Under the pieces are notes generated by a model. The model did not search any database and had not been told where the DNA came from. It saw nothing but the letters and a program-made list of their open reading frames with translations. Made by a program: the position numbers and the translations under genes. A stretch of 64,000 bases of DNA from Azonexus sp. (GTDB taxonomy: Bacteria > Pseudomonadota > Gammaproteobacteria > Burkholderiales > Rhodocyclaceae), in contig JAUYEI010000051.1 of assembly GCA_030691385.1 (NCBI GenBank), positions 1-64,000 of the forward strand, written 5' to 3'. This document shows positions 47,850 to 57,680 of this stretch, piece by piece. Position 1 is the first letter of the stretch, and each line of letters opens with the position of its first letter.

Positions 47850-48893
47850 ATGTCTAAGCACCAGCTCACATTGCGCGATCAAACTACTGAATTCCTGCTC
47901 TATTCCGCGCCCAATGGCGCAGTCAAAGTGGAGGTATTGCTCAGCAATGAGAACATCTGGCTAACTCAGAAACGCATGGCTGAACTGTTTGGTGTGGGCG
48001 TTCCGGCCATTTCCAAGCATCTGAAAAATATTTTTGACAGTGGTGAGCTGGATGAAAAAGTGGTTATTTCCATTTTGGAAACAACCACTGAGCACGGCGC
48101 CGTGGCGGGCCTCACCCAGACCCAGCAGGTCAAGTATTACAACCTGGATGCAGTGATCTCGGTTGGGTACCGGGTGAATTCGACGCAGGCGACGCAATTC
48201 CGCATCTGGGCAACGGCCTTGATCAAGGAGTACATCATCAAGGGCTTTGCCATGGATGATGAGCGCCTGAAAAATGGACGCTTCTTTGGCAAGGATTATT
48301 TCCGCGAATTACTGGAGCGGGTGCGCTCGATCCGCGCCAGCGAGCGGCGGATTTATCAGCAGATTACGGATATTTTTGCCGAGTGCAGTATCGATTACGA
48401 CCCGAAGTCTGAAACCACCCGCCTGTTTTACGCTCATGTGCAGGACAAGTTTCATTTTGCGATTACCGGCCACACGGCAGCCGAAATCATTTCGCTGAAG
48501 GCCGATGCCAGCAAGCCCCTGATGGGCATGAGCACTTACAAAAATGCACCGGATGGCCGGGTCCTGAAATCTGATTCGCTTGTGGCGAAAAATTATTTGA
48601 GCGAAGAAGAAATCCGGAAGCTAGAGCGGACCGTTGCCGCTTTTTTCGATTACATCGAGGGCATTATCGAGCGGCGCAATACCTTCACGATGGAGAGCTT
48701 TGCCGAAAGCGTGAACAAGTTTCTCTCCTTCAATGAGTACCAGATTCTGGAAGGGTTCGGGTCAGTCAGCCGAAAGCAGGCCGAGCTGAAAGCCGTTGCC
48801 GAATATGAAAAGTTCAACAAGCAGCAGCGTATCGAATCCGATTTTGACCGCGAAGTGAAAAAGCTGCTGCAAAAGAAGGACGCTGAGGAATGA
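47850..48893 (+). CDS. rhuM: RhuM-family protein
   Basis: A 347-residue protein related to RhuM of Salmonella pathogenicity island 3. The N-terminal half looks like a winged-helix DNA-binding module ([34 protein letters not shown]). A helical C-terminus follows ([38 protein letters not shown]). The molecular function is unknown; such genes often sit inside type I restriction operons, suggesting an accessory or regulatory role. ATG 47850 is preceded by GGAGAAAG; an ATG at 47829 is possible. Its stop overlaps the hsdR ATG. Confidence 0.88.
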   Translation: MSKHQLTLRDQTTEFLLYSAPNGAVKVEVLLSNENIWLTQKRMAELFGVGVPAISKHLKNIFDSGELDEKVVISILETTTEHGAVAGLTQTQQVKYYNLDAVISVGYRVNSTQATQFRIWATALIKEYIIKGFAMDDERLKNGRFFGKDYFRELLERVRSIRASERRIYQQITDIFAECSIDYDPKSETTRLFYAHVQDKFHFAITGHTAAEIISLKADASKPLMGMSTYKNAPDGRVLKSDSLVAKNYLSEEEIRKLERTVAAFFDYIEGIIERRNTFTMESFAESVNKFLSFNEYQILEGFGSVSRKQAELKAVAEYEKFNKQQRIESDFDREVKKLLQKKDAEE

Positions 48894-51800
48894 GCGACTA
48901 CAAGACCATTGCCGAATCGAAAAACTTCATCGTCCTGGATAAATACACCAAGGAATGGCAGGCCAATGAAAGCTACCAGAGCGAATACGATTTGGAGCGG
49001 GAGTTCATTCAGGATTTGCAGAATCAGGGCTACGACTATGTGCCTGACCTGAATACGCCGGAGAAGCTGCTGGCCAATGTGCGCGAAGCCTTGCAGGCGC
49101 TGAACAATTTGCAGTTTTCCGACGGCGAGTGGCGGCGTTTTGTGGAAACCTGGCTGGACAAGCCCAGCGACGGCATCGTCGAGAAAACCCGCAAGATTCA
49201 CGATGACTATGTTCACGACTTCGTCTTTGACGATGGACATATCCAGAACATCTACCTGCTGGATAAAAAGAATATTGCCCGCAACAAGGTGCAGGTCATC
49301 AGGCAGTTTGAGCAAAAGGGCAGCCACGCCAACCGCTACGATGTGACCGTGTTGGTCAATGGCCTGCCGCTGGTGCAGGTGGAGCTGAAAAAGCGCGGCG
49401 TGGCGATTCGTGAAGCCTTTAACCAGGTACACCGCTACAGCAAGGAGAGCTTCAACAGCGAGTATTCCTTGTTCAAATATTTGCAGCTGTTTGTGATCTC
49501 CAACGGCACCGACAGCCGTTATTTCGCCAACACCACGCAGCGCAACAAGAACAGCTTCGACTTCACCATGAACTGGGCGAAGGCGGATAACAGTTTGATC
49601 AAGGACCTGAAGGACTTTACCGCCACCTTTTTCCAGAAAAAGACCCTGCTCAATGTGCTGCTGCATTATTCGGTGCTTGATGTCAGCAACACGCTGCTGG
49701 TCATGCGGCCCTACCAGATTGCCGCCACCGAACGCATTCTGTGGAAGATCAACTGCGCCTGGCAGGCGAAAAACTGGAGCAAGACGGAAAGCGGCGGCTA
49801 CATCTGGCACACCACCGGCTCAGGCAAGACCCTGACCAGCTTCAAGGCGGCGCGTTTGGCCACTGAGCTGGATTTCATAAATAAGGTGTTTTTCGTGGTC
49901 GACCGCAAGGATCTGGATTACCAGACCATGAAGGAATACCAGCGTTTTTCACCGGACAGCGTCAATGGTTCGGACAGCACGGCTGGCCTCAAGCGCAACC
50001 TGGACAAGGACGACAACAAGATCATCGTCACCACCATCCAGAAGCTCAACAACCTGATGAAGAGCGAAGGCGACCTGCCCATCTACGGCAAGCAGGTGGT
50101 GTTCATTTTTGACGAGTGTCACCGCAGCCAGTTTGGCGAAGCGCAGAAAAATCTGAAGAAGCGGTTCAAGAAGTTCTACCAGTTCGGCTTTACCGGCACG
50201 CCGATCTTTGCCGGAAAGAATGCGCTGGGCGCGGAAGACACGGCAAGCGTATTTGGCCGGGAGTTACATGCCTATGTAATCACCGACGCTATCCGCGATG
50301 AAAAGGTATTGAAGTTCAAGGTGGACTACAACGATGTGCGTCCACAGTTCAAGGCCGTTGAAAGCGAGCAGGACGAGAAAAAACTCAGTGCGGCGGAAAA
50401 CCGGCAGGCCTTGTTGCACCCCGACCGTATCCGCGAAATCACCCAATACATCCTGAATAATTTCCGGCAAAAGACTCATCGCCTGCAAGCGAGTGCCAAA
50501 GGCTTCAATGCCATGTTTGCGGTTAGCAGCGTGGATGCCGCCAAGCTGTATTACGAGTCCTTCAAGGATTTGCAAAAGAAGAGCGACAAGCCGCTGAAAG
50601 TGGCCACCATCTTTTCGTTTGCCGCCAACGAGGAGCAGGAAGCGGTAGGCGACATTCAGGATGAGAGTTTTGAAGTTTCAGCCTTGAGCAGCAGCGCCAA
50701 GGAGTTCCTGGGCGCGGCCATCGCTGATTACAACACGCTGTTCAAAACCAATTTCAGCGTGGATAGCAACGGATTCCAAAACTATTACCGCGATCTGGCC
50801 AAGCAGGTTAAAGCCAAGGAAATCGACCTGCTGATTGTGGTGGGAATGTTCCTGACCGGCTTCGATGCGCCGACGCTGAACACCTTGTTCGTCGATAAGA
50901 ACCTGCGCTACCACGGCTTGATGCAGGCCTACTCGCGCACCAACCGAATTTTTGACGCCACCAAGACCTTCGGCAATATCGTCACTTTTCGCGATCTGGA
51001 GCAGGCGACCATCGATGCCATCACCTTGTTCGGTGACAAGAACACCAGGAACGTGGTGCTGGAGAAGAGTTACAAGGAATACATGGAAGGCTTCACCGAT
51101 GTGCTGACCGGTGAAGCGCGGCGTGGCTTTGTGGACGTGGTGCGAGAGTTGGAGCAGCGTTTTCCCGACCCCGCCGCGATTGAAAAGGAGTCCGACAAAA
51201 AGGCGTTTGTGAAGCTGTTTGGCGAGTATTTGCGCGTTGAGAACGTGCTGCAAAACTTCGATGAATTCGCCAGCTTGAAGGCTTTGCAAGGCGTTGACAT
51301 GAACGATCCTGCAGCGGTCGAGGCATTCAAGGCCAAGCGTTATTTAAGCGATGACGACCTGGCTGCGCTTCAGGCAATCAAGATACCGGCGGAACGAAAG
51401 ATCCAGGATTACCGTTCAACCTACAACGACGTTCGCGATTGGCTGCGCCGGGAAAAGTCTTCCGCCGAGAAGGAAAAATCCACCATCGACTGGGATGACG
51501 TGGTTTTTGAGGTCGACCTGCTGAAGTCGCAGGAAATCAACCTGGACTACATTCTGGAATTGATTTTCGAGCACAATAAAAAGGTCAAGGACAAAGCTTC
51601 TCTGGTTGAAGACGTGCGCCGGGTGATTCGTGCCAGCCTGGGCAACCGAGCCAAAGAAGGCCTGCTGGTCGATTTCATCAACCAGACCGATCTGGACCAG
51701 ATAGGCGACAAGGCCAGCGTGATTGACGCCTTCTTTACCTTTGCTCAAGCGGAACAGCAGCGCGAGGCGCAAGAGCTGATTAGCGACGAGAACCTGAATG

Positions 51801-51991
51801 CTGAGGAGGCCAGGCGTTACATCACCGCCTCTCTAAAACGGGAATTCGCCAGTGATAATGGGACTGAACTCAATGCAATTTTGCCAAAGATGAGCCCGTT
51901 GAATCCGCAGTACCTGACGAAAAAACAAAGCGTCTTCCAGAAAATCGCTGCTTTTGTCGAAAAGTTCAAAGGCGTGGGCGGGCAGGTTTAA
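48890..51991 (+). CDS. hsdR: Type I restriction enzyme motor/nuclease subunit
   Basis: A 1033-residue subunit like R.EcoR124I. The N-terminal PD-(D/E)xK nuclease contains VQVELKKRG (~residue 165). The helicase Walker A is HTTGSGKT (~310), motif II is [10 protein letters not shown] (~408), motif III is FGFTGTP, and later motifs ([20 protein letters not shown]) are intact. C-terminal helices bind the methylase core. All key residues are present, so restriction is probably active. It ends the operon; beyond 51991 come ~285 bp of mixed repeats before core genes resume. Confidence 0.97.
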   Translation: MSDYKTIAESKNFIVLDKYTKEWQANESYQSEYDLEREFIQDLQNQGYDYVPDLNTPEKLLANVREALQALNNLQFSDGEWRRFVETWLDKPSDGIVEKTRKIHDDYVHDFVFDDGHIQNIYLLDKKNIARNKVQVIRQFEQKGSHANRYDVTVLVNGLPLVQVELKKRGVAIREAFNQVHRYSKESFNSEYSLFKYLQLFVISNGTDSRYFANTTQRNKNSFDFTMNWAKADNSLIKDLKDFTATFFQKKTLLNVLLHYSVLDVSNTLLVMRPYQIAATERILWKINCAWQAKNWSKTESGGYIWHTTGSGKTLTSFKAARLATELDFINKVFFVVDRKDLDYQTMKEYQRFSPDSVNGSDSTAGLKRNLDKDDNKIIVTTIQKLNNLMKSEGDLPIYGKQVVFIFDECHRSQFGEAQKNLKKRFKKFYQFGFTGTPIFAGKNALGAEDTASVFGRELHAYVITDAIRDEKVLKFKVDYNDVRPQFKAVESEQDEKKLSAAENRQALLHPDRIREITQYILNNFRQKTHRLQASAKGFNAMFAVSSVDAAKLYYESFKDLQKKSDKPLKVATIFSFAANEEQEAVGDIQDESFEVSALSSSAKEFLGAAIADYNTLFKTNFSVDSNGFQNYYRDLAKQVKAKEIDLLIVVGMFLTGFDAPTLNTLFVDKNLRYHGLMQAYSRTNRIFDATKTFGNIVTFRDLEQATIDAITLFGDKNTRNVVLEKSYKEYMEGFTDVLTGEARRGFVDVVRELEQRFPDPAAIEKESDKKAFVKLFGEYLRVENVLQNFDEFASLKALQGVDMNDPAAVEAFKAKRYLSDDDLAALQAIKIPAERKIQDYRSTYNDVRDWLRREKSSAEKEKSTIDWDDVVFEVDLLKSQEINLDYILELIFEHNKKVKDKASLVEDVRRVIRASLGNRAKEGLLVDFINQTDLDQIGDKASVIDAFFTFAQAEQQREAQELISDENLNAEEARRYITASLKREFASDNGTELNAILPKMSPLNPQYLTKKQSVFQKIAAFVEKFKGVGGQV

Positions 51992-52276
51992 TGGGATTGT
52001 GGCCAGCGCCAGGGTTCAATCGAGAGGATCGGGCCAACTTGAATACGGCAGCTGCTGTCGTTTGTATCATGTGCCCCCAACGACCGCTTCGGCCGAGTAG
52101 TTTGCGTAGGGCGTCCGGCAGCTCTCCGAGTACAGCGGTCGTTCAGACGGCGGCTATCAGGAGAAATTGTATGACCGCAGTTGGCCGATTTTTGCCTTAT
52201 GACGCAAGCGTGGAAGGTGCGCTATCCCCCACCTTCCACGGTCAACCCGAAAAAACGGCCAAAAATGAAATGCTGA
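51992..52276. other. Right edge of the restriction island
   Basis: About 285 bp without a recognisable gene. It holds a 39-bp repeat copy (52234-52272) and scraps such as CAACGACCGCTTCGGCC and CAGCGGTCGTTCAGACGGC that may pair. No direct repeat with the left edge was found by eye. Confidence 0.4.
52234..52272 (+). repeat. 39-bp dispersed repeat at the island's right edge
   Basis: TTCCACGGTCAACCCGAAAA then AACGGCCAAAAATGAAATG, with one change in the core. It ends 5 bp before the stop of the minus-strand gene at 52277. Confidence 0.88.
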
Positions 52277-52591
52277 TCAGGCCGTTTCGTGCCCGGCGCC
52301 ATCCTTCTCCTGGCGGCCCAGCGTCAGTTCGGTGTTTTCGCTGAGGGCGAAGAAGAAGGCTTCGACGGCTTTTGGCTCGCCGGAGGCGGCGAAGGTGGTC
52401 TGGCCGCAGTCGCACTGGCCGACCCAGATCGCGTCGATGCCGCGCAGACCGCGCGTGCTGACCGGGTTGATGCTCGTCACGTCGCCGCCGCAGCCGTTGC
52501 AGACCAGCTTTTCCGGGCGCGTCGACTCGAGTTTGGCTTGCGCCTGAGCGATGCGTTCTGCCTGCGAGCCCCGATTTTTGGCCTGTCCCAT
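52277..52591 (-). CDS. Small zinc-ribbon-like protein of unknown function
   Basis: A 104-residue protein with a basic N-terminus (MGQAKNRGSQAERIAQAQAK) and two Cys pairs (LVCNGCGG and GQCDCGQ) that could bind zinc. The rest is GC-typical coding sequence with a helical end. The start resembles a family of short 'GQAKNRG' proteins in proteobacteria whose function I do not know. It stands alone and is followed by a 39-bp repeat. Confidence 0.75.
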   Translation of the reverse strand: MGQAKNRGSQAERIAQAQAKLESTRPEKLVCNGCGGDVTSINPVSTRGLRGIDAIWVGQCDCGQTTFAASGEPKAVEAFFFALSENTELTLGRQEKDGAGHETA

Positions 52592-52649
52592 GTCTGCTCC
52601 CCGCGATTTTCAAAGGCTGGCAGGATACAGGAATTCAAACCCGGACGGC

Positions 52650-53783
52650 TTACTGGGACAGGTGAAAACGCCGCTTGCCGGCGGCCTTGGCTCGGTACAT
52701 CGACTGGTCGGCGCAGCGGATGATCGCTTCGGGCGTGCTTTCCAGCCCCATCTGCGGAAACAGGCAGATGCCGATACTGGCGCTGATCGGGGGCATATCG
52801 GGGAGATTGGCGACCGGTTCCTCGATGATCCGGATCAGCTTTTCAGCGAGATGGGCGGCGGCATCGCAGGAGCCGATGTCCTGCACGAGCAGGAAGAATT
52901 CATCGCCTCCGAGGCGCGAAATGGTGTCCGTTTCACGCGTCGCGGCAACCAGACGGCGGGCGATTTCACGCAGTACCGTGTCGCCGACTTGGTGCCCGAG
53001 CTGGTCGTTCACGTTCTTGAAGCCGTCGAGATCGACGAAAAATCCGGCATGCCGCTCGGAATCCCGCCGTGCCAGCGCCAGCGCCTGATTCATCCGGTCG
53101 TCGAGCAGGTCGCGATTGGGCAGGCCGGTCAGCCGGTCATGCAGCGAGCGCTGGAGATGCAGGCGACGCTCCCGATCCAGTTGCATTTCGCGCAGAAAAA
53201 GCTGGCGCCGCTGGTATTCGACCAGGTAGCCGGCGGCACCGCCGATCAGGTTGGCCGAGATCATGAAAAAATTCTGGCTGAGCAGCATTGGGGCCGGATA
53301 GGCATTTACGAAGCCGAACAGCAGGTTGTAGAGCAGCAGCACGAAAACGTTGATGCCGAGCGCCTGGATAAACCGGGCGCCAACCAGGTTGTAGGTATAG
53401 AAGGTGGCCAGCATGAGCCCCGGGTAGTAGTAGGCGCTGCTCTCGACGGGCAGGTGCCAGAGCATGGCGATCAGGCCGAGCGAAGCCGACAACCCGACCT
53501 GGGCGAGCAGGAACTGGTTGGCTTTCTCGAACCACGGCGTGAAGGTCAGCACAAGAACCGACAGCGGCACGGCCAGCGCCAGCATGCGGATGACCCAGAC
53601 CAGCCCGAGCTGATTGGGCGGCACGAAAAGGTGATCCAGCGCGCCATAGACAAAGTACACAAAAACGCCAACGACGATCGCCGCCCGGCCTTGCAGACGC
53701 AGGCGCGGCAATAGCTGCCGGAGGAAGGCACGCTCGGTTTCCGGATCATGGAAACGCAAAGTGAGCGGATGCATTCTGTTCAT
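52650..53783 (-). CDS. Membrane GGDEF diguanylate cyclase
   Basis: A 377-residue protein with about six membrane helices in the first ~200 residues and a C-terminal GGDEF domain. The active motif RLGGDEFFLL is intact, with DRLTGLPNRDLLDDRM at the domain start and FVDLDGFKNVND as the metal site. It should make c-di-GMP. The I-site RxxD cannot be confirmed by eye. Start at 53783 (MNRMHP) or 53774; the open frame continues upstream without a better start. It complements the HD-GYP protein at 10753. Confidence 0.9.
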   Translation of the reverse strand: MNRMHPLTLRFHDPETERAFLRQLLPRLRLQGRAAIVVGVFVYFVYGALDHLFVPPNQLGLVWVIRMLALAVPLSVLVLTFTPWFEKANQFLLAQVGLSASLGLIAMLWHLPVESSAYYYPGLMLATFYTYNLVGARFIQALGINVFVLLLYNLLFGFVNAYPAPMLLSQNFFMISANLIGGAAGYLVEYQRRQLFLREMQLDRERRLHLQRSLHDRLTGLPNRDLLDDRMNQALALARRDSERHAGFFVDLDGFKNVNDQLGHQVGDTVLREIARRLVAATRETDTISRLGGDEFFLLVQDIGSCDAAAHLAEKLIRIIEEPVANLPDMPPISASIGICLFPQMGLESTPEAIIRCADQSMYRAKAAGKRRFHLSQ

Positions 53784-53942
53784 TGATGGAACGCCTTGAA
53801 AATACTTCGCGTCGGCAAAATGAAACGGATATCGGGCAATACGACCCGGGTATGACTTTGAGTCCCAAATCAAGGTTCCTGTCGGCGACAACAAGGGATT
53901 ACGCGATGTCGCAAGCGCCATGGGCTATGGCAATATGCCCGG

Positions 53943-54629
53943 ATGCATGCCCTGCCCCACCTTTCAGTGATCGACTGGATCTCGCTGGCCATCTTCTTTG
54001 CCAGCTGGGCCGGCTACGCCTGGTATTCCGAACACAGCCGGCGCGGCGCCAACGGCCTGATCCACACCGCCCAGCGCTACCGCCTGCAATGGGCCTACCG
54101 CATGCTCGAACGCGATGTTCGGGTCACCGATTCGACGCTGATCGGCAACCTGGTGACCAGCGTTTCCTTTTACGCCAACACGACGATCTACATCATCGCC
54201 GGCCTTGTCGCGGCGCTCGGCGCCTCGGACAAGCTGCTCAGCTTCACGGCCGACCTGCCTTTCGGCGGCGCCGGCAACCGCGAGCTGCTCGAAATCAAGC
54301 TCATGCTGCTGCTCGCTTCGTTTGTCTTCGCCTATTTCAAATTCACCTGGTCGCTGCGCCAGTTCAACCTGCTGTCCATCCTCGTCGGCGCCGCGCCCCT
54401 GGGCAAGACCGGCGAACCGGGCATCGACACCTACGCCAAACGCGTCGCCGGGGCCAACAACCTGGCCGGCGACGACTTCAACCGCGGCATCCGGGCCTAC
54501 TACTTCGGCCTCGCCGCCTCCGGCTGGCTGCTCAACCCGGCCATCCTCGGCGCCTTCGCCGTCGTCGTGCTGGTCGTGCTCTTCCGCCGCGACTACCGCT
54601 CGCCGGCGCTGCAACTGCTGCGCGACTGA
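53943..54629 (+). CDS. DUF599 integral membrane protein
   Basis: A 228-residue membrane protein with four hydrophobic segments and DUF599 hallmarks (FFASWAGYAWYSEHSRR; RYRLQWAYRMLERDVRV; LIGNLVTSVSFYANTTIYII; FAYFKFTWSLRQFN). Function unknown. The ATG at 53943 is close to another ATG in a different frame at 53947. It ends 4 bp before the rarD GTG, so the two are probably co-expressed. Confidence 0.88.
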   Translation: MHALPHLSVIDWISLAIFFASWAGYAWYSEHSRRGANGLIHTAQRYRLQWAYRMLERDVRVTDSTLIGNLVTSVSFYANTTIYIIAGLVAALGASDKLLSFTADLPFGGAGNRELLEIKLMLLLASFVFAYFKFTWSLRQFNLLSILVGAAPLGKTGEPGIDTYAKRVAGANNLAGDDFNRGIRAYYFGLAASGWLLNPAILGAFAVVVLVVLFRRDYRSPALQLLRD

Positions 54630-54633
54630 GCAA

Positions 54634-55518
54634 GTGCAGCCAAAAACCCAACTGGCCGGCATCGGCTTCGGCCTGCTCGCCTACGGCATCTGGGGTTTCT
54701 TTCCGCTCTATTTCCGCCAGTTGTCGGCCATTTCGCCGATGGACGTGCTGTCCAACCGCGCCGTCTGGGCCTTCGTTTTCGTCGGCCTCCTGCTCACCCT
54801 GCGCGGCAACTGGGACAAAGTCCTTGCCGTCTTCCGCACGCCACGCCAGTTCGCCATGCTGGCGCTGGCCGCCTTGCTCGTCGGCAGCAACTGGCTGATG
54901 TTCCTGTGGGCCGTCGCCCACCAACAGGTCGTCGCCTCCAGCCTCGGCTATTTCCTGACGCCACTGGTCAACGTGCTGCTCGGCCTGATCGTGCTCAAGG
55001 AAAAGCTCAACCGGCTGGAATGGATAGCGGTCGGCCTCGCCGTCGCCGGCCTGGCCAACGAAGTCATTTCGCTCGGCAGCCTGCCCTGGGTCTCGCTCTT
55101 CCTCGCCGCCACCTTCGGCACCTACGGCCTGGTCCGCAAGCAGGTGCCGGTCGATGCGCTGTCCGGCCTGTGGCTGGAAACCCTGGCCATGCTGCCGGTG
55201 TGCGGCCTTTACGCGCTGTGGATGGCGCAGAGCGGCCACCTGGTTTTTGCCGCCCAGGACACGTCCTCCGCAGCACTGCTGGTCGGTGCCGGCATCATGA
55301 CCGCCCTGCCGCTCATGGCCTTCGCCGCCGCCACCCAGCGCCTCGACCTGGCCACCGTCGGCATGCTCATGTACATCAACCCGACCATGCAGTTCGCCAC
55401 GGCCATCTGGATTTTCGGCGAACCGCTGCAGACCGAGCGCCTGCTCAGTTTCGGACTGATCTGGCTCGGGCTGGGTTTCTTCAGCGTCAGCATGTGGCAC
55501 AAGTTGCACCGCAACTGA
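54634..55518 (+). CDS. rarD: RarD-type EamA-family transporter
   Basis: A 294-residue, ten-helix DMT-superfamily permease. GIGFGLLAYGIWGFFPLYFR at the start, MDVLSNRAVWAFVF, NWLMFLWAVAHQQVVASSLG and YINPTMQFATAIWIF are typical of RarD (once linked to chloramphenicol sensitivity, substrate unsettled). The start is GTG at 54634, 4 bp after the previous stop. No other in-frame start gives a complete first helix. Confidence 0.9.
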   Translation: MQPKTQLAGIGFGLLAYGIWGFFPLYFRQLSAISPMDVLSNRAVWAFVFVGLLLTLRGNWDKVLAVFRTPRQFAMLALAALLVGSNWLMFLWAVAHQQVVASSLGYFLTPLVNVLLGLIVLKEKLNRLEWIAVGLAVAGLANEVISLGSLPWVSLFLAATFGTYGLVRKQVPVDALSGLWLETLAMLPVCGLYALWMAQSGHLVFAAQDTSSAALLVGAGIMTALPLMAFAAATQRLDLATVGMLMYINPTMQFATAIWIFGEPLQTERLLSFGLIWLGLGFFSVSMWHKLHRN

Positions 55519-55602
55519 ACGGCAAAGGGGCCTACGCGGCATACTTCACCACCCTGCTCGCCCCGCATTTCGCCAGCCCGGACACTGCCGGGACGCTGGC
55601 TA

Positions 55603-55720
55603 GCGTGCCAGCGGCCACGTAGCGCTGTCACCCAACGGGTGAATGGCCTCGAAGGGGCAAAGGCCGGTATTCATGCGACTGGCTGAGGATGGATGAGCGG
55701 TCAACTGAGGTTTCAAGGTT
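55603..55720. mobile_element. MITE-A, right-end fragment
   Basis: From GCGTGCCAGCGGCCACGTAG to the terminal CAACTGAGGTTTCAAGGTT, about 118 bp with several substitutions relative to the full copy. The left end is absent. Confidence 0.8.
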
Positions 55721-55721
55721 G

Positions 55722-55838
55722 ATGTACATGCTGCGCAAACTGCCCAAACGCACCGGCAGCGTGGTGCATGGCGGCCTCAAGTTCGAGGTCAAGCGGCGAC
55801 CAGTTCCGCCTGAAAACTGTCGAGGCTCGACGGCCTAG
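55722..55838 (+). pseudogene. Short coding-like remnant after MITE-A
   Basis: A 38-codon frame begins two bases after the MITE-A tip (MYMLRKLPKRTGSVVHGGLK). LPK-TG-VVHGGLKFEV loosely recalls the C-terminal transporter-associated domain of CorC/HlyC proteins, but the match is too short to name. It overlaps the DUF2789 stop by 4 bp. It is most likely a leftover from the rearrangement that brought the element. Confidence 0.2.
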
Positions 55839-56065
55839 CGCAAACGCCCGTTCAACTCGTCGATGACCGCTGACCAGTCGGCATCCTCGATGATTTCTTC
55901 CTTGAGGAAGGTACGTTGCGCTTCGCTCCAGAAGGGTGCGCGGTAGAGGGGGGTGTCGTTACTCAGCGGGCGGTGGGTGGCGATGAAGTTCTCGAGCGCA
56001 GCCTCTTCGCTGGGCAGTCCGAGCTGGGCAAACAGGTTGCTCATGGTGTGCAGTTGAGCTTGCAT
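55835..56065 (-). CDS. DUF2789-family protein
   Basis: A 76-residue protein (TMSNLFAQLGLPSEEAALEN, APFWSEAQRTFLKEEI, EDADWSAVIDELNGRLR) matching DUF2789, a small helical family of unknown role in beta- and gammaproteobacteria. Full length. It stands alone, 72 bp after the start-proximal end of the peroxidase gene on the same strand. Confidence 0.85.
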   Translation of the reverse strand: MQAQLHTMSNLFAQLGLPSEEAALENFIATHRPLSNDTPLYRAPFWSEAQRTFLKEEIIEDADWSAVIDELNGRLR

Positions 56066-56137
56066 GGAAAACTCCTTTTGGCGCGACGGTGTGTTGGTTC
56101 GACGAATGCCGGCGGCAACAGTTCCGTCGGCGATTCT

Positions 56138-56620
56138 TTAGAGCAGCGCCTCGACTGCGTCCATCAGTTCGTCCGGTCGGGTGGCCGGGGCGTAGCGATG
56201 AATGACCTTGCCCTCACGGTCGACGAGGAATTTGGTGAAATTCCATTTGATCGCCTCGGTCCCCAGAATGCCCGCCGCTTCGTGCTTGAGCCAGGCGTAG
56301 AGCGGATGGGCGCTATCGCCGTTGACGTCGATCTTGGCAAAGAGCGGGAAAGTGACATCGAAACGGCCCTGGCAAAAATGGCCGATGGCTTCGGCCTCGC
56401 CTGGTTCCTGCTCGCCGAACTGGTTGCAGGGAAAGCCGAGGACGACAAAGCCCCGCTCCCTGAACAATCGGTAGAGCTCCTCGAGGCCGGTGTATTGCGG
56501 GGTGAAGCCGCACTGGCTGGCGGTGTTCACGATGAGCAGAACCTTGCCGCGATAGGCGGCGAAGTCCTGCTCATCACCGTTCAGGCGCAGGGCGCTGAAA
56601 TCGTAGAGGGTCTGGCTCAT
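56138..56620 (-). CDS. Glutathione peroxidase (Cys type)
   Basis: A 160-residue thiol peroxidase of the GPx family. Catalytic Cys ~37 is in VNTASQCGFTPQY, Gln in CNQFGEQEPG and Trp in KWNFTKFLVD. A resolving Cys is present in the IGHFCQGRF segment. Bacterial members usually use thioredoxin as reductant, despite the name. A CHRD gene lies 20 bp upstream on the same strand, so they may form one unit. Confidence 0.93.
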   Translation of the reverse strand: MSQTLYDFSALRLNGDEQDFAAYRGKVLLIVNTASQCGFTPQYTGLEELYRLFRERGFVVLGFPCNQFGEQEPGEAEAIGHFCQGRFDVTFPLFAKIDVNGDSAHPLYAWLKHEAAGILGTEAIKWNFTKFLVDREGKVIHRYAPATRPDELMDAVEALL

Positions 56621-56640
56621 TCGCTCGGCTCGCTCCGCTT

Positions 56641-57093
56641 TCAGTAAGTGGACTTCGGCGGCATCAACTGGCCGCGGATCTCGCCCGGCTTGAATTCGGC
56701 GCTATGCACATTGACGTACAGCTCGCCGGCCTTGTAGGCCTGATATTGCTCGGCACTGAGCTTGCTGCCCTCGGGCACCATCCAGCCATTGTCGCCGCTC
56801 TTGTTCAGGGTGATGACGACCGGCCCGTTGGCGCCAGCCTTGCCGATGTGGATATGCGCCATCGTGGCGACCAGCCCGCTGGTCATGACCTTGCCGCTGA
56901 CGCTCATGTCGGGCTTGATGCTGATCATGCCTTCACCGCTGGCCTTGGTGGCGACGGGCGGCACTTCCATGGCGCCGGAGAGTTTGAATTTGATGTCGTC
57001 GGCCAAGGCCGGCATGGAAAACGTGGCCAGGGCAATGGCGGCGACGGCGAGGATGCCCGGCAGGGCCAGGCGGCGGTTCGGGGATGTGTTCAT
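56641..57093 (-). CDS. CHRD-domain secreted protein
   Basis: A 150-residue protein with a signal peptide ending PALADD and a CHRD domain (FKLSGAMEVPPVATKASGEG, MAHIHIGKAGANGPVVITLN, YVNVHSAEFKPGEIRGQLMP), named after chordin but of unknown role in bacteria. His residues in AHIHIG and NVHS could bind metal. Located in the periplasm or outside the cell. It starts the transcription unit continuing into the peroxidase. Confidence 0.9.
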   Translation of the reverse strand: MNTSPNRRLALPGILAVAAIALATFSMPALADDIKFKLSGAMEVPPVATKASGEGMISIKPDMSVSGKVMTSGLVATMAHIHIGKAGANGPVVITLNKSGDNGWMVPEGSKLSAEQYQAYKAGELYVNVHSAEFKPGEIRGQLMPPKSTY

Positions 57094-57295
57094 GGCAAGC
57101 CTCTCATCGTTGAATGGATGTAGCCAGGAGATGGGCGTCGCATGTTGTGGGGTTGTGGAACTGCGGCGGCTACATGGCGTTTGAGTGACGATCCCGACAT
57201 TGGTTCGACCTTGGCTGTCGCAAAACCGGCAATGGCGCCGGACGGAAAAATTTAACCCGCCGAATCAATGACCTGGCCTTGGGCATCGCTCTTGC

Positions 57296-57475
57296 ATGAA
57301 CCTGAACATGCACGCCCATGCCCATCTCGCCAAACCTGACATCGCCACCATGGTGCACGACGGGCTGCTCGATGGCTTCACGCTGCGCGAGTTGCCCAAA
57401 GGCCATCTGCTGTTGATACCGGAGTCACCACACAATCAGGTGCTGATGATCCGTTCCGGGCGCCTGCGCGTTTAA
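57296..57475 (+). pseudogene. Truncated Crp/Fnr-type effector domain
   Basis: 59 codons (MNLNMHAHAHLAKPDIATMV ... LRELPKGHLLLIPESPHNQV, LMIRSGRLRV) match the start of a cyclic-nucleotide-like domain of Crp/Fnr regulators ('KG-LL-PES---LIRSGRLRV'). A TAA then interrupts it, and the frame beyond (NWNDGEAPSLLLQIEEECC) fades at a second stop next to a 39-bp repeat. No DNA-binding domain remains. The 200 bp before it (57094-57295) hold no other gene. Confidence 0.6.
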
Positions 57476-57534
57476 AACTGGAACGATGGCGAGGCACCGA
57501 GTCTCCTGCTGCAGATCGAGGAAGAATGTTGCTG

Positions 57535-57574
57535 ATCCGACGGTCAACCGGAAAAATTGGCCAAAAATGAAATG
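57535..57574 (+). repeat. 39-bp dispersed repeat after the Crp/Fnr remnant
   Basis: ATCCGACGGTCAACCGGAAA then AATTGGCCAAAAATGAAATG, the cleanest example of the right half, with the exact 15-base core. Confidence 0.92.
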
Positions 57575-57680
57575 TTGGCGCCGTAGCTGGCCGAATTTGC
57601 ACGCCACCTGTCTACCGCTACAGTGGCCGCCGCGCGAGGGCTGGCCTACGATGCCGTTTTGCCAATAACAAGGAGAGCGC

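Noticed and set aside
56138-56620. Selenocysteine glutathione peroxidase
   Set aside because: The catalytic position is an ordinary Cys codon with no in-frame TGA.
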